A stretch of DNA of 6,166 nt from assembly GCA_016302435.1 (NCBI GenBank), contig JAEDNQ010000132.1, positions 1 to 6,166 on the forward strand, in the 5' to 3' direction. Under the pieces are notes generated by a model, which worked only from the letters and a program-made list of their open reading frames with translations, was not told the origin of the DNA and made no database searches. A program made the position numbers and the translations under genes. This DNA comes from Bacteroidaceae bacterium (GTDB lineage Bacteria > Bacteroidota > Bacteroidia > Bacteroidales > Bacteroidaceae). Shown here in pieces: positions 1 through 5,742 of this stretch (position 1 is its first letter; each line of letters starts with the position of its first letter).

Positions 1-1
1 A

Positions 2-592
2 GTGTGCCACGCCTATTTTGACAAGGACGGCGACCTCGGCAAGGGGGCGCGCATCATCAACAATGCCAAGACACGCCGTGTCAGTGTGTGCAACGCACTC
101 GACTGCGCTCTCGTTCATGCTGACCGCCTCGCAGACCTCCCCGAACTCTGTCGTCCGCTGATGGAGAGCAATGTGGTCATCTATGCTGACGAACCAGCCA
201 TGGCTGCTCTCAGCGGCAACTATCCAGAGCAGCTGCTTTGCCCATCCACAGAAGAAAGCTACGGCACGGAGTTTCAGTCGTATACCATGGCCATAAAGAC
301 TGTCGTCGATGCTGACGAGGCTATTCGCCACATACGTCGCCACGGTTCGGGACACTCTGAGTGCATCATCACAGAGAACCGTGAGACGGCTGACCGCTTC
401 CTGGCTCAGGTTGACGCTGCCTGCGTCTACCACAACGCTCCTACGTCTTTCACCGACGGAGCTCAGTTTGGACTCGGAGCCGAGATAGGCATATCAACAC
501 AGAAGCTTCATGCGCGCGGACCTATGGCTCTCGAGGAGATAACGACATACAAGTGGATCATTGAGGGCAACGGACAGGTGAGAAGCAAGTAG
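2..592 (+). CDS. proA: Glutamate-5-semialdehyde dehydrogenase (gamma-glutamyl phosphate reductase), C-terminal part
   Basis: ProA reduces gamma-glutamyl phosphate to glutamate-5-semialdehyde with NADPH, the second step of proline synthesis, in the cytoplasm. The 196 codons visible are roughly the C-terminal half of a family usually a little over 400 residues; the 5' part lies outside the window, so the GTG at position 2 is probably an internal valine and not a start. The segment opens with the family-typical CHAYFDKDGDL, followed by TRRVSVCNAL, whose cysteine (fragment residue 30) matches the catalytic nucleophile of the aldehyde dehydrogenase fold. It ends with the conserved HARGPMALEEITTYKW and EGNGQVR, so the C-terminus is intact. 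No terminator is seen before the Fic gene 47 nt downstream, so the two may share a transcript. Identity is seen in the sequence; cotranscription is inferred. Confidence 0.95.
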   Translation: MCHAYFDKDGDLGKGARIINNAKTRRVSVCNALDCALVHADRLADLPELCRPLMESNVVIYADEPAMAALSGNYPEQLLCPSTEESYGTEFQSYTMAIKTVVDADEAIRHIRRHGSGHSECIITENRETADRFLAQVDAACVYHNAPTSFTDGAQFGLGAEIGISTQKLHARGPMALEEITTYKWIIEGNGQVRSK

Positions 593-639
593 GTAGGGAA
601 AACTCAATATAGACCCCGACAACACATCGCTTTGGAATC

Positions 640-1425
640 ATGACAGACTATAGACTGATGTACGATGACATGGTGAAGGAATATACCCGTACTGTGTCTG
701 ACCAATTTGCGCAGGAAGAACTGCAGAAGTACAATGAGGTGCTATTCTCGTGCCATAGTTGCGGCATTGAGGGCAACTCGTTCACTGTAGATGACACGCG
801 AGCTCTGAAGGAGAAGGGCTTGGGCATGACTCTGCATGGCAAAACTCTGGTGGAAGCTTTTGAGATGCTTGATCATTTCGCTGCCTATGAGGAGATGATA
901 CGGACTGTAGACATGCCGCTCACGGAGGATTATGTCAAACATCTGCATTTCTTGCTGACGGAACATACAATATCTTATAGGCATGAGGGAGGTCGTCCCG
1001 GTGAATACACCGACTGTGACATGGCAGCAGGAGACACTATCTTTGGCGACCATACTCAGTTAGTGGCTCAGGTGCCTCGACTGCTTGAATCGACGCAGCG
1101 TGCAATAGACGAAGGGCAATTGCATCTGGTAGAACTGTGTGCGCGCTTTCATGCTTATTTTGAATATCTGCATCCCTTCAGAGATGGCAACGGGCGAACA
1201 GGGCGTCTGTTGGTCAATAAAATATTGCTCAGCAAAGGGCATCCCATCATTGTCATACCTAAGGATGCGCATGCTGAATACATCAACTGTCTGCGCCTTT
1301 TCAGGACGGATTCTCCCGAACATCTGATAGACTTCTTCTTCAAGACTGCTGTAAAGCGCATGAGGCATGAGATGGATGAAAAAAAACGCATGACGTCGGA
1401 GTTTACTGGTGAGTTTGATTTTTGA
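640..1425 (+). CDS. Fic-domain protein (probable AMP transferase) with N-terminal inhibitory motif
   Basis: Fic enzymes usually transfer AMP from ATP to a hydroxyl side chain of a target protein. The 261-residue product carries an unbroken core motif HPFRDGNGRTGR at 178-189 (HPFx[D/E]GNGRxxR), with catalytic His178 and anion-binding Asn184/Arg186. Residues 40-45 read SCGIEG, matching the self-inhibitory [S/T]xxxE[G/N] motif; lying ahead of the Fic core it makes this a class II (N-terminal inhibition) Fic, with Glu44 expected to block productive ATP binding. The flap hairpin is probably around 112-126. There is no signal peptide or membrane segment. The ATG at 640 gives the full N-terminal helix; ATGs at 658 and 670 are possible but less likely. 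No antitoxin-sized partner is seen, fitting inhibition in cis. Targets cannot be read from sequence. The gene follows proA and ends at a hairpin terminator. Confidence 0.92.
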   Translation: MTDYRLMYDDMVKEYTRTVSDQFAQEELQKYNEVLFSCHSCGIEGNSFTVDDTRALKEKGLGMTLHGKTLVEAFEMLDHFAAYEEMIRTVDMPLTEDYVKHLHFLLTEHTISYRHEGGRPGEYTDCDMAAGDTIFGDHTQLVAQVPRLLESTQRAIDEGQLHLVELCARFHAYFEYLHPFRDGNGRTGRLLVNKILLSKGHPIIVIPKDAHAEYINCLRLFRTDSPEHLIDFFFKTAVKRMRHEMDEKKRMTSEFTGEFDF

Positions 1426-1500
1426 CACCTCACGATTGTGCTGATATAGGCCTTGGCTGTCCTGTCCATGCTCATCCTTCTGCACTTTTTTATATGCTTA

Positions 1501-1544
1501 CACCCCGGATGGAAAGACTTTATGCTTGCCATCTGGGGTGTTTT
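1501..1544 (+). terminator. Intrinsic terminator after the Fic gene
   Basis: A 12-bp stem pairs caccccggatgg (1501-1512) with ccatctggggtg (1529-1540) with one G-T wobble, around a 16-nt loop, followed by TTTT at 1541-1544. The T-tract lies only on the plus-strand 3' side, so it would end transcripts from the Fic gene, whose stop is about 75 nt upstream. No A-tract lies on the other flank, so it is not obviously bidirectional. Confidence 0.8.
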
Positions 1545-1559
1545 ATGATAGCCGTCGGG

Positions 1560-1694
1560 CTATGTGCCAGTATTGTTGGTGTTCATCTGCTGTGATGTTA
1601 CTGGTATACCGCCGAAGCCAGTCACGTGCTGATACTTCACCCTGCTGTCTATTGTGATGCTGGCATTGCGCTCGGCAGCCTGCACGAAATGTCT
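1560..1694 (-). pseudogene. Remnant resembling the N-terminus of a GH30-type glycoside hydrolase
   Basis: The 44 codons read on the minus strand from 1694 have no ATG near their beginning and run to a TAG at 1560-1562. They contain NASITIDSRVKYQHVTGFGG, which resembles the start of the mature domain of GH30-like secreted glycosidases (a short beta strand, then K/x-Y-Q-x-[VI]-x-GFGG). After GFGGIPVTSQQMN the similarity I can recognise fades and the frame stops, with nothing of the catalytic (beta/alpha)8 barrel behind it. There is no signal peptide. The fragment begins directly after the stop codon of the neighbouring remnant and in the same frame. I read it as debris of a deleted polysaccharide-degrading gene. 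The family assignment rests on a short motif and is tentative. Confidence 0.45.
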
Positions 1695-2075
1695 TTATCT
1701 ATTCACTACCTTTTTTGCATTTCCGCCGTCCGACTTTATGATGCTTATGCCAGGGACGGCTTTATTTGTGCGTATACCAGTGAGGCTGTAGCAGCGAAGC
1801 GAGGAGTATGCAGAGGCTGATGGCTTATCAACACTGACAGGATCTCCCTTGTCTGCTGCATCAAAGACTACAAGGGCAGCTTCCAACTCTGCCGTAGCCT
1901 TGCTGTATGCTGTGGGCGATGTGGAGGCGAAGTCTTGGTAGAGGTTGATGACGGTCATAAGGTCGGCAGTGGCATCATTTGTTCGCATGTTACATAAACT
2001 GTTTTTGTGTCTTTTCACTTCGAATATGTTACCATTATTGAGGTATTTATTCAAATACTGCAGGTGTGGGCGCAT
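1695..2075 (-). pseudogene. Remnant of a secreted protein: C-terminal tail domain without signal peptide
   Basis: The 126-codon frame ends with residues 94-126, RCYSLTGIRTN..., PGISIIKSDGG and KKVVNR, the pattern of the short C-terminal beta domain that closes many secreted Bacteroidales glycosidases and surface proteins ([VI]YSLxGxRx...PxxGIxIIxxxDGxxKKV). Residues 33-75 look like a helical linker (ATADLMTVINLYQDF, then KATAELEAALVVFDAAD). The first 32 residues are basic and polar, with no signal peptide, lipobox or catalytic domain, so an isolated tail would not be exported. The ATG at 2073-2075 abuts the TAA of the upstream AlkD-like gene with no gap and in the same frame. The best reading is the 3' end of a larger exported enzyme whose body was lost, joined to alkD by deletion or insertion. 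A small expressed ORF translated by coupling to alkD is possible but less likely. Confidence 0.6.
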
Positions 2076-2801
2076 TTATTTAGCAGTGTCTCGTAAATGT
2101 AAAAAATGAGAACGTTCTTCTTCGCTAAACTTTTCTATGGCATATCGAAGCATGGTACGTGGCATGGTGGCAGCGCGGGGCATGAGCCATTGGCGTAGGC
2201 GATTGAGATCTCGCTTGCCAGCCTCGCGCAGCAACCAACCCACTGCCTTCTGGAGCAGATCGTGGAGGGGAAGTGAGTCCTCGAGAAAGATCTGGGCGAT
2301 TGCGTATGTGTCGTCTGTCTGCCCATGGCGGATGAATTGCATAGTGGTGACGATGCCGATGCGTCGCTCCCATATTGTCTTGCCGTCTGAAGCGAGTCTG
2401 TAGAGCAGGCTGCGGTCTTTGTCAAGAAGCCATGTGCCGAGCAGGTTGTAGCAACTGAGGTCGACAAGGTCCCAATTGTTGATATGGGCAGTGTGGCTGA
2501 GGTAGAAGTCGATGCAGCGTTGGCGGAGCGGCATGTCTTTCTTGGCGTGGGCGAATATCTCTACGAGAGTGAGGAGGGCAGCAAGGCGCGCCTCATGGTA
2601 GGGACTGGAGATGCACTCTTCAAGTTCATCGAAGCTGGTGGTGCGCCAGCATTCTTTGACCACACTTCGCGTCACAGGCACCTTGATGCCAAGAAATTGG
2701 TCGCCTTCGCCATATTGTCCTTTGCCGCACTTAAAGAAGCGCGACAGACCTGCCACTTGGCTTTTGTCAGCGTGGGATAGCATGGATGAGTATAGTGTCA
2801 T
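2076..2801 (-). CDS. AlkD-like DNA alkylation repair protein (HEAT-repeat glycosylase family)
   Basis: The 241-residue cytoplasmic protein belongs to the DNA alkylation repair enzyme family (Pfam PF08713), all-helical HEAT-like repeat proteins that remove bulky or cationic N3- and N7-alkylpurines without base flipping. Family hallmarks appear in order: FFKCGKGQYGEGDQFLGIKVP (22-42), YHEARLAAL (68-76), INNWDLVDLS (107-116), IWERRIGIV (143-151), KAVGWLLREAGKRD (185-198) and MPRTMLRYAIEKF (213-225). By analogy with Bacillus cereus AlkD, Trp110, Asp114, an Arg of the ERR triplet (146/147) and Trp189 would line the DNA-binding cleft, so the site looks intact. That mapping is from memory, not an alignment. 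The ATG at 2801 gives the family's usual length; an in-frame ATG at residue 7 is an alternative. The gene starts only 14 nt after the T-tract of a minus-strand terminator, and no clear promoter of its own is seen. Confidence 0.93.
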   Translation of the reverse strand: MTLYSSMLSHADKSQVAGLSRFFKCGKGQYGEGDQFLGIKVPVTRSVVKECWRTTSFDELEECISSPYHEARLAALLTLVEIFAHAKKDMPLRQRCIDFYLSHTAHINNWDLVDLSCYNLLGTWLLDKDRSLLYRLASDGKTIWERRIGIVTTMQFIRHGQTDDTYAIAQIFLEDSLPLHDLLQKAVGWLLREAGKRDLNRLRQWLMPRAATMPRTMLRYAIEKFSEEERSHFLHLRDTAK

Positions 2802-2815
2802 GGTGGTATGTAAGT

Positions 2816-2854
2816 AAAAAGGGTGCGTTACAGCTTGTATCTGTGTGACGCACC
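2816..2854 (-). terminator. Intrinsic terminator after the HEPN/MNT module, just ahead of alkD
   Basis: On the minus strand ggtgcgtcaca (2854-2844) pairs with tgtaacgcacc (2832-2822) over 11 bp with one G-U wobble and an 11-nt loop; after one intervening C the transcript continues with TTTTT (2820-2816). It lies about 40 nt after the stop of the nucleotidyltransferase gene. Because the T-tract ends 14 nt before the alkD start, alkD expression must come from readthrough, from a promoter inside or near the hairpin, or from regulated attenuation at this hairpin. Confidence 0.8.
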
Positions 2855-2895
2855 TTGATAAATTGTCTTATGTTGATTGTTTATATGAATGCAGA

Positions 2896-3210
2896 CTATG
2901 TGATAGTTCTGCTGTACAACTCTACTCCTCTTCGTTTGATATGGTCACGCAGACAGTCATTCCTTAAAAGATGGTATATGTTGATGTCTACTTCAAAAGG
3001 AAGCATGAGATCGTCTATGATTGTATGAAGATGAATCAAGTCGCCAACAGTCAAATTGTCGCCTATGAGGGATATGTCGATGTCCGAATACGGCTTAAAG
3101 TTTCCCATGGCTCGCGACCCGTACAAGATAGCTTTTTCTACACCTGCCACGGAGGCTATTGCGTGTCTGATTGATTCTATGTCTTTTGATTCTAAACCAA
3201 ACTTGTTCAT
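2896..3210 (-). CDS. Minimal nucleotidyltransferase (MNT), MntA-type antitoxin of a HEPN/MNT pair
   Basis: A 104-residue protein of the MNT superfamily (polymerase-beta fold). GSRAMGNFKPYSDIDI (31-46) gives the full GSx10DxD motif: Gly31-Ser32 for nucleotide phosphate binding, Asp43 and Asp45 as metal ligands, and Asp75 in FEVDINIYH as the likely third acidic residue. In the characterised Shewanella MntA-HepT system the MNT protein adds AMP units to a tyrosine of its HEPN partner and silences it. The start was set at the ATG at 3210, not the in-frame one at 3246, because it overlaps the HEPN gene's TGA as ATGA, a usual mark of translational coupling, and because similarity begins there. The gene is followed by a terminator. 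Neutralising the neighbour is inferred from motifs and gene order. Confidence 0.92.
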   Translation of the reverse strand: MNKFGLESKDIESIRHAIASVAGVEKAILYGSRAMGNFKPYSDIDISLIGDNLTVGDLIHLHTIIDDLMLPFEVDINIYHLLRNDCLRDHIKRRGVELYSRTIT

Positions 3211-3644
3211 GGCAGATTGTTTCTGATAGCTAACAAGGTGTTGCACAAATCACGGAAAAGAGGGACGAACACGGAGGTTATCTTTTCGTATGTCATCACA
3301 AACTCTTCCTCGTCATAGCAGTGCGACATCAAATTGCGTGCAGCAATAGTGTCCATCCAAGCCCTGTCTGATATTATGCCGATTGATAGCGCGAGTCGAA
3401 TGGCATCTCGTGAGCCTTGGATATTGGAATAGCCTTGATATTCTTCATAGTCTTTCATGACCTTCCATGCCAGCTCCTGAGTGTATTCGTATCGTTGTAC
3501 GAGACCTTCTTTCATCAGCTCATCTTCTTCGCCACAATGCGACCTTCCGTCTTCCATCAGGGCAACCGCCGTTTCTAACCTTGCAAGGGCTTTCTCGTAG
3601 TTGGCGAGCCGTTGTATCCATCGTATGTCGTGATTGTCGTTCAT
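3207..3644 (-). CDS. HEPN-domain protein, HI0074/HepT-like family (probable RNase toxin of a HEPN/MNT pair)
   Basis: This 145-residue helical protein resembles the HI0074 'nucleotidyltransferase substrate-binding' family within the HEPN superfamily. Family-like features are YEYTQELAWKVMKDYEEYQG (52-71), the SRDAIRLALSIGII segment (78-91) and RNLMSHCYDEE (103-113). Arg103-x4-His108-x-Tyr110 is an intact Rx4HxY motif: Arg and His form the composite metal-independent RNase site across a HEPN dimer, and Tyr110 is the residue expected to be AMPylated by the MNT partner. The HEPN gene comes first and overlaps the MNT gene by 4 nt, the HepT-MntA order. Older annotation would call it only a nucleotidyltransferase partner; RNase toxin activity is inferred from motif conservation. 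No standard -33/-7 promoter is visible upstream; a C8 + (AT)5 tract lies there. The gene may also be read from the psd-pssA-DUF4834 transcript. Confidence 0.92.
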   Translation of the reverse strand: MNDNHDIRWIQRLANYEKALARLETAVALMEDGRSHCGEEDELMKEGLVQRYEYTQELAWKVMKDYEEYQGYSNIQGSRDAIRLALSIGIISDRAWMDTIAARNLMSHCYDEEEFVMTYEKITSVFVPLFRDLCNTLLAIRNNLP

Positions 3645-3660
3645 GCAGATGTAGATATTT

Positions 3661-3684
3661 ATATATATATTTTTTTGGGGGGGG
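3661..3684. repeat. Low-complexity tract: (AT)5, T6, G8 upstream of the HEPN gene
   Basis: The plus strand reads five AT units (3661-3670), six T (3671-3676) and eight G (3677-3684), that is C8-A6-(TA)5 read toward the HEPN start codon 17 nt away. Homopolymers and dinucleotide repeats of this kind are prone to slipped-strand length change. The tract lies where the promoter or 5' leader of the HEPN/MNT pair would be. It may instead be a neutral AT-rich leader with a chance G run. Confidence 0.7.
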
Positions 3685-3717
3685 CTGATTGTCTATGTTT
3701 TGCCATTCACCGCAGCT

Positions 3718-4041
3718 TCACTTCACCTCCTCAAAGTCGATGTACGTACCTTCGTTTGCGCCAAATATCTTGGTGTTGGTGTGGCTGACATTGTCTGAAG
3801 AAGAGGTGGAGTCGCTATCTGATGTGCGTGTTCCCCTTCCTCCTTGGGTATGTCTGGAGGACTGAGAGCCAGAGGTGGAAGATGACTGCTGGCTCTTGCT
3901 GCCAAGTCCTAACATGCGCCTGACGAGTCGGACGAGGTTGTCAAACCCACCAAGGATGCGGCTCAGCAGGTAGGATCCGATGCCGAGGATGACGAAGATG
4001 ATGATGATGAATGCAAAAAAAAGTGATAAGATGAATCCCAT
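3718..4041 (-). CDS. DUF4834-type small membrane protein
   Basis: A 107-residue protein of unknown function. Residues 2-28 form one strongly hydrophobic segment (FAFIIIIFVILGIGSYLL within it), followed by a basic amphipathic stretch (LVRLVRRMLGLGSKS, 36-50), a Ser/Gln/Thr/Gly-rich low-complexity linker (about 49-88) and a conserved-looking tail KIFGANEGTYIDFEEVK (91-107). One N-terminal membrane helix with a short acidic C-terminal motif fits the Bacteroidota family DUF4834. It lies 56 nt after pssA on the same strand with no terminator between, so it is probably the third gene of the phosphatidylethanolamine operon. That suggests an envelope-linked role, but none can be assigned. Family recognition is from memory of its layout. 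Confidence 0.85.
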   Translation of the reverse strand: MGFILSLFFAFIIIIFVILGIGSYLLSRILGGFDNLVRLVRRMLGLGSKSQQSSSTSGSQSSRHTQGGRGTRTSDSDSTSSSDNVSHTNTKIFGANEGTYIDFEEVK

Positions 4042-4097
4042 ATTCGAGGGGTGTTTTAGTTACTACTCAAATGGCGAGGGACACGTCTCCCCCGATG

Positions 4098-4841
4098 TCA
4101 TTCCTTACGGGGCAAAAGAGATGCGACAATGGATGTCATGACATAAAGTCCGATACACACTGACAATCCCCTGGCAAGGAGCAGGCCTGCGCAACCATGA
4201 GTGTAGCCCACGACACCACTGACCGCCAGCACTATGCCGCTCAAGGCAAGGAACGAGATCTTGAGCTTGCCGTCGCCTCCCTTGAAGCTCTTGAAGGCAA
4301 ACATAGGCACTTCGCATACCAGCAGCCAGCAGAAGAGCATCATGAAGAGGAAGAGGAAGAAGGCATTGAATCTGGGACCTGTCAGCCATGTGTAGCTGCT
4401 GGAGATGAGAGCTCCCCAAAAGATGGCATTGGCAGGTGTGGGCATGCCGATGAATCCTGTGTGCTGACGTTCGTCGATATTGAACTTTGCTAAGCGCAGG
4501 GCAGAGAAGGCTGCCACGAGGAAGGCTGTGAAGGGCATCACGGTGAAGAAGAACTCGTTGGCCATGAACTCAGGGTAGGCAACCTTGTTGAAGAGTCCGA
4601 AGAGCATAGCAGATGGGGCAACGCCAAATGTGACGCAGTCGGCTAAAGAGTCGAGCTCCACTCCGAGGCGGCCACTGACGCCAAGCGCACGTGCAGTCAT
4701 GCCGTCGAAGAAATCGAAGAACGCTCCGAGGAGGATGAACAGGAACGCCATCTGGTATCCGCCGTAGAAGGCGCTGTAGGTGGCTATGCAGCCGCAGATG
4801 AGATTGCTGCATGTTATGATGTTGGGTATGTGCTTCTTCAT
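4098..4841 (-). CDS. pssA: CDP-diacylglycerol--serine O-phosphatidyltransferase
   Basis: The enzyme condenses CDP-diacylglycerol with L-serine to phosphatidylserine and CMP at the inner membrane, the committed step to phosphatidylethanolamine. The 247-residue protein is polytopic. Its first loop holds the full CDP-alcohol phosphotransferase signature at 43-68, DxxDGxxARx8GxxxDxxxD: Asp43, Asp46, Gly47, Ala50, Arg51, Gly60, Asp64 and Asp68 are all present. The start MKKHIPNIITCSNLICG is typical of the integral-membrane (Bacillus-type) PssA and not the soluble E. coli type. Hydrophobic helices follow to the end, with a basic RKE terminus. The gene lies 79 nt after psd on the same strand, so product and next enzyme are encoded together. 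The spacer includes a short (AT)4 run but no clear terminator or promoter box. Confidence 0.95.
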   Translation of the reverse strand: MKKHIPNIITCSNLICGCIATYSAFYGGYQMAFLFILLGAFFDFFDGMTARALGVSGRLGVELDSLADCVTFGVAPSAMLFGLFNKVAYPEFMANEFFFTVMPFTAFLVAAFSALRLAKFNIDERQHTGFIGMPTPANAIFWGALISSSYTWLTGPRFNAFFLFLFMMLFCWLLVCEVPMFAFKSFKGGDGKLKISFLALSGIVLAVSGVVGYTHGCAGLLLARGLSVCIGLYVMTSIVASLLPRKE

Positions 4842-4920
4842 TATTTACCTGTTGATAGAGTGTGTCGTTGGTTGGATCCGTGGTGTGTCTATATATATGC
4901 GCATCTTAAGGAGACGAGGT

Positions 4921-5628
4921 TCACTTGAGTCGCGCTATGAGTGTCTCATCGCCCACTGTGGCCTGGCCCATCTTGACAAGCACTTCCGTGCCGAGAGGCA
5001 GGTATACGTCTACACGGCTGCCAAACTTGATGAATCCCATGTGGTCGTCGATGAAGCACTCCTCCCCTTCCTTAGCATAAGTGACAATGCGTCGCGCCAT
5101 AGCTCCTGCTATCTGCCTGGCCATGACTTCCACACCTTGAGGGGTGCGGATGACTACCATCGAGCGCTCGTTTTCTGTGCTGGCCTTTGGCAGGTACGCC
5201 TTCATGAAGTTGCCGCTCTGGTGACCTACCTTTACTATCGTGCCTTCGCATGGAATCCAGTTGGCGTGCACGTTGGTAAGGCTCATGAAGATGGACACCA
5301 TCAGTCGCTTGTCGTGGAAGTATTCTTCTTCTTCCACTTCCTCAATGACCACCACGTGTCCGTCAGCTGGCGCTACGACCGACTTGTGTGTGGGTCCGTT
5401 GAACATGCGGATGGGGCAGCGGAAGAAGTTGAGCAAGATGCCGTACATCACAAGCACTACAAATATGATGAAGTATGACCCGTACGAGAGTGTCGGACGA
5501 GAGAACCATGCCAGACATATCACCAGCAGCGACAGAGCTCCTACATAGAGAAGCGTGTGAGTACCCTCGTGGTGGAGTCGAATCTTGTTTCTTCGTTTGT
5601 TGTGTATCAGTGGTTTTTGTTTTGCCAT
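4921..5628 (-). CDS. psd: Phosphatidylserine decarboxylase
   Basis: Psd converts phosphatidylserine to phosphatidylethanolamine at the membrane and is made as a proenzyme that cuts itself to generate a pyruvoyl group. The 235-residue product is of the short (PSD-A-like) type. Two hydrophobic stretches lie near residues 26-42 and 47-67. APADG holds Asp89 and NVHANW holds His121, the probable partners of self-cleavage. The cleavage site is Gly203-Ser204 in FIKFGSRVDVYLP, where larger Psd enzymes have LGST; cutting would give a beta chain of 203 residues and an alpha chain of 32. I chose the ATG at 5628 (MAKQKPLIHNKRRNKIRLHHEG) over the in-frame ATG at 5673, because the 15 extra residues are encoded in the AT-rich leader and do not look conserved. 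It is the first gene of the psd-pssA-DUF4834 set, with a long leader upstream. Confidence 0.95.
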   Translation of the reverse strand: MAKQKPLIHNKRRNKIRLHHEGTHTLLYVGALSLLVICLAWFSRPTLSYGSYFIIFVVLVMYGILLNFFRCPIRMFNGPTHKSVVAPADGHVVVIEEVEEEEYFHDKRLMVSIFMSLTNVHANWIPCEGTIVKVGHQSGNFMKAYLPKASTENERSMVVIRTPQGVEVMARQIAGAMARRIVTYAKEGEECFIDDHMGFIKFGSRVDVYLPLGTEVLVKMGQATVGDETLIARLK

Positions 5629-5721
5629 TATATATATATAAATATGTGTGGTTGTAAATTGTATCTTGTGCAAGAGCCAAAGTCTGTTCGCTCATCATGT
5701 TTTGCATGTAAGGACAGACAT

Positions 5722-5742
5722 GCGGACAGACTATCTGCCCGC
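5722..5742 (-). promoter_or_regulatory. Hairpin in the psd 5' leader
   Basis: On the minus strand GCGGGCAGA pairs with TCTGTCCGC over 9 bp (one G-U wobble) around a 3-nt loop. It sits about 95 nt before the psd start codon. No T-tract follows on either strand, so it is not a simple terminator. The octamer ggacagac occurs at 5712-5719 and again at 5724-5731, the second copy being part of the stem. A control element in the leader is possible; no known riboswitch class is recognised. Confidence 0.45.

Noticed and set aside
1060..1532. Minus-strand open frames of 141 and 125 codons opposite the Fic gene
   Set aside because: Both overlap the Fic catalytic region in antisense, run through the terminator and show no domain features.
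1626..1820. 64-codon plus-strand frame in the fic-alkD interval
   Set aside because: It is antisense to the tail remnant and the GH30-like fragment, and has no recognisable features.
2043..2058. Terminator downstream of alkD
   Set aside because: GTATTT/AAATAC gives only a weak 6-bp AT-rich stem with no T-tract.
3211..3246. Longer start for the nucleotidyltransferase gene
   Set aside because: The 12 extra residues are encoded inside the HEPN gene's 3' end; the ATGA overlap at 3207-3210 marks the better start.
4780..5478. 232-codon open frame on the plus strand opposite psd and pssA
   Set aside because: It lies antisense to two clear enzymes, crosses their intergenic gap, is His/Val-rich with no domain I recognise, and is explained by codon bias of the minus-strand genes.
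5629..5673. Longer start for psd
   Set aside because: The added MHKIQFTTTHIYIYI comes from AT-rich leader sequence and does not resemble Psd N-termini.
5722..5742. Terminator in the psd leader
   Set aside because: The stem is good, but no T-tract follows on either strand.
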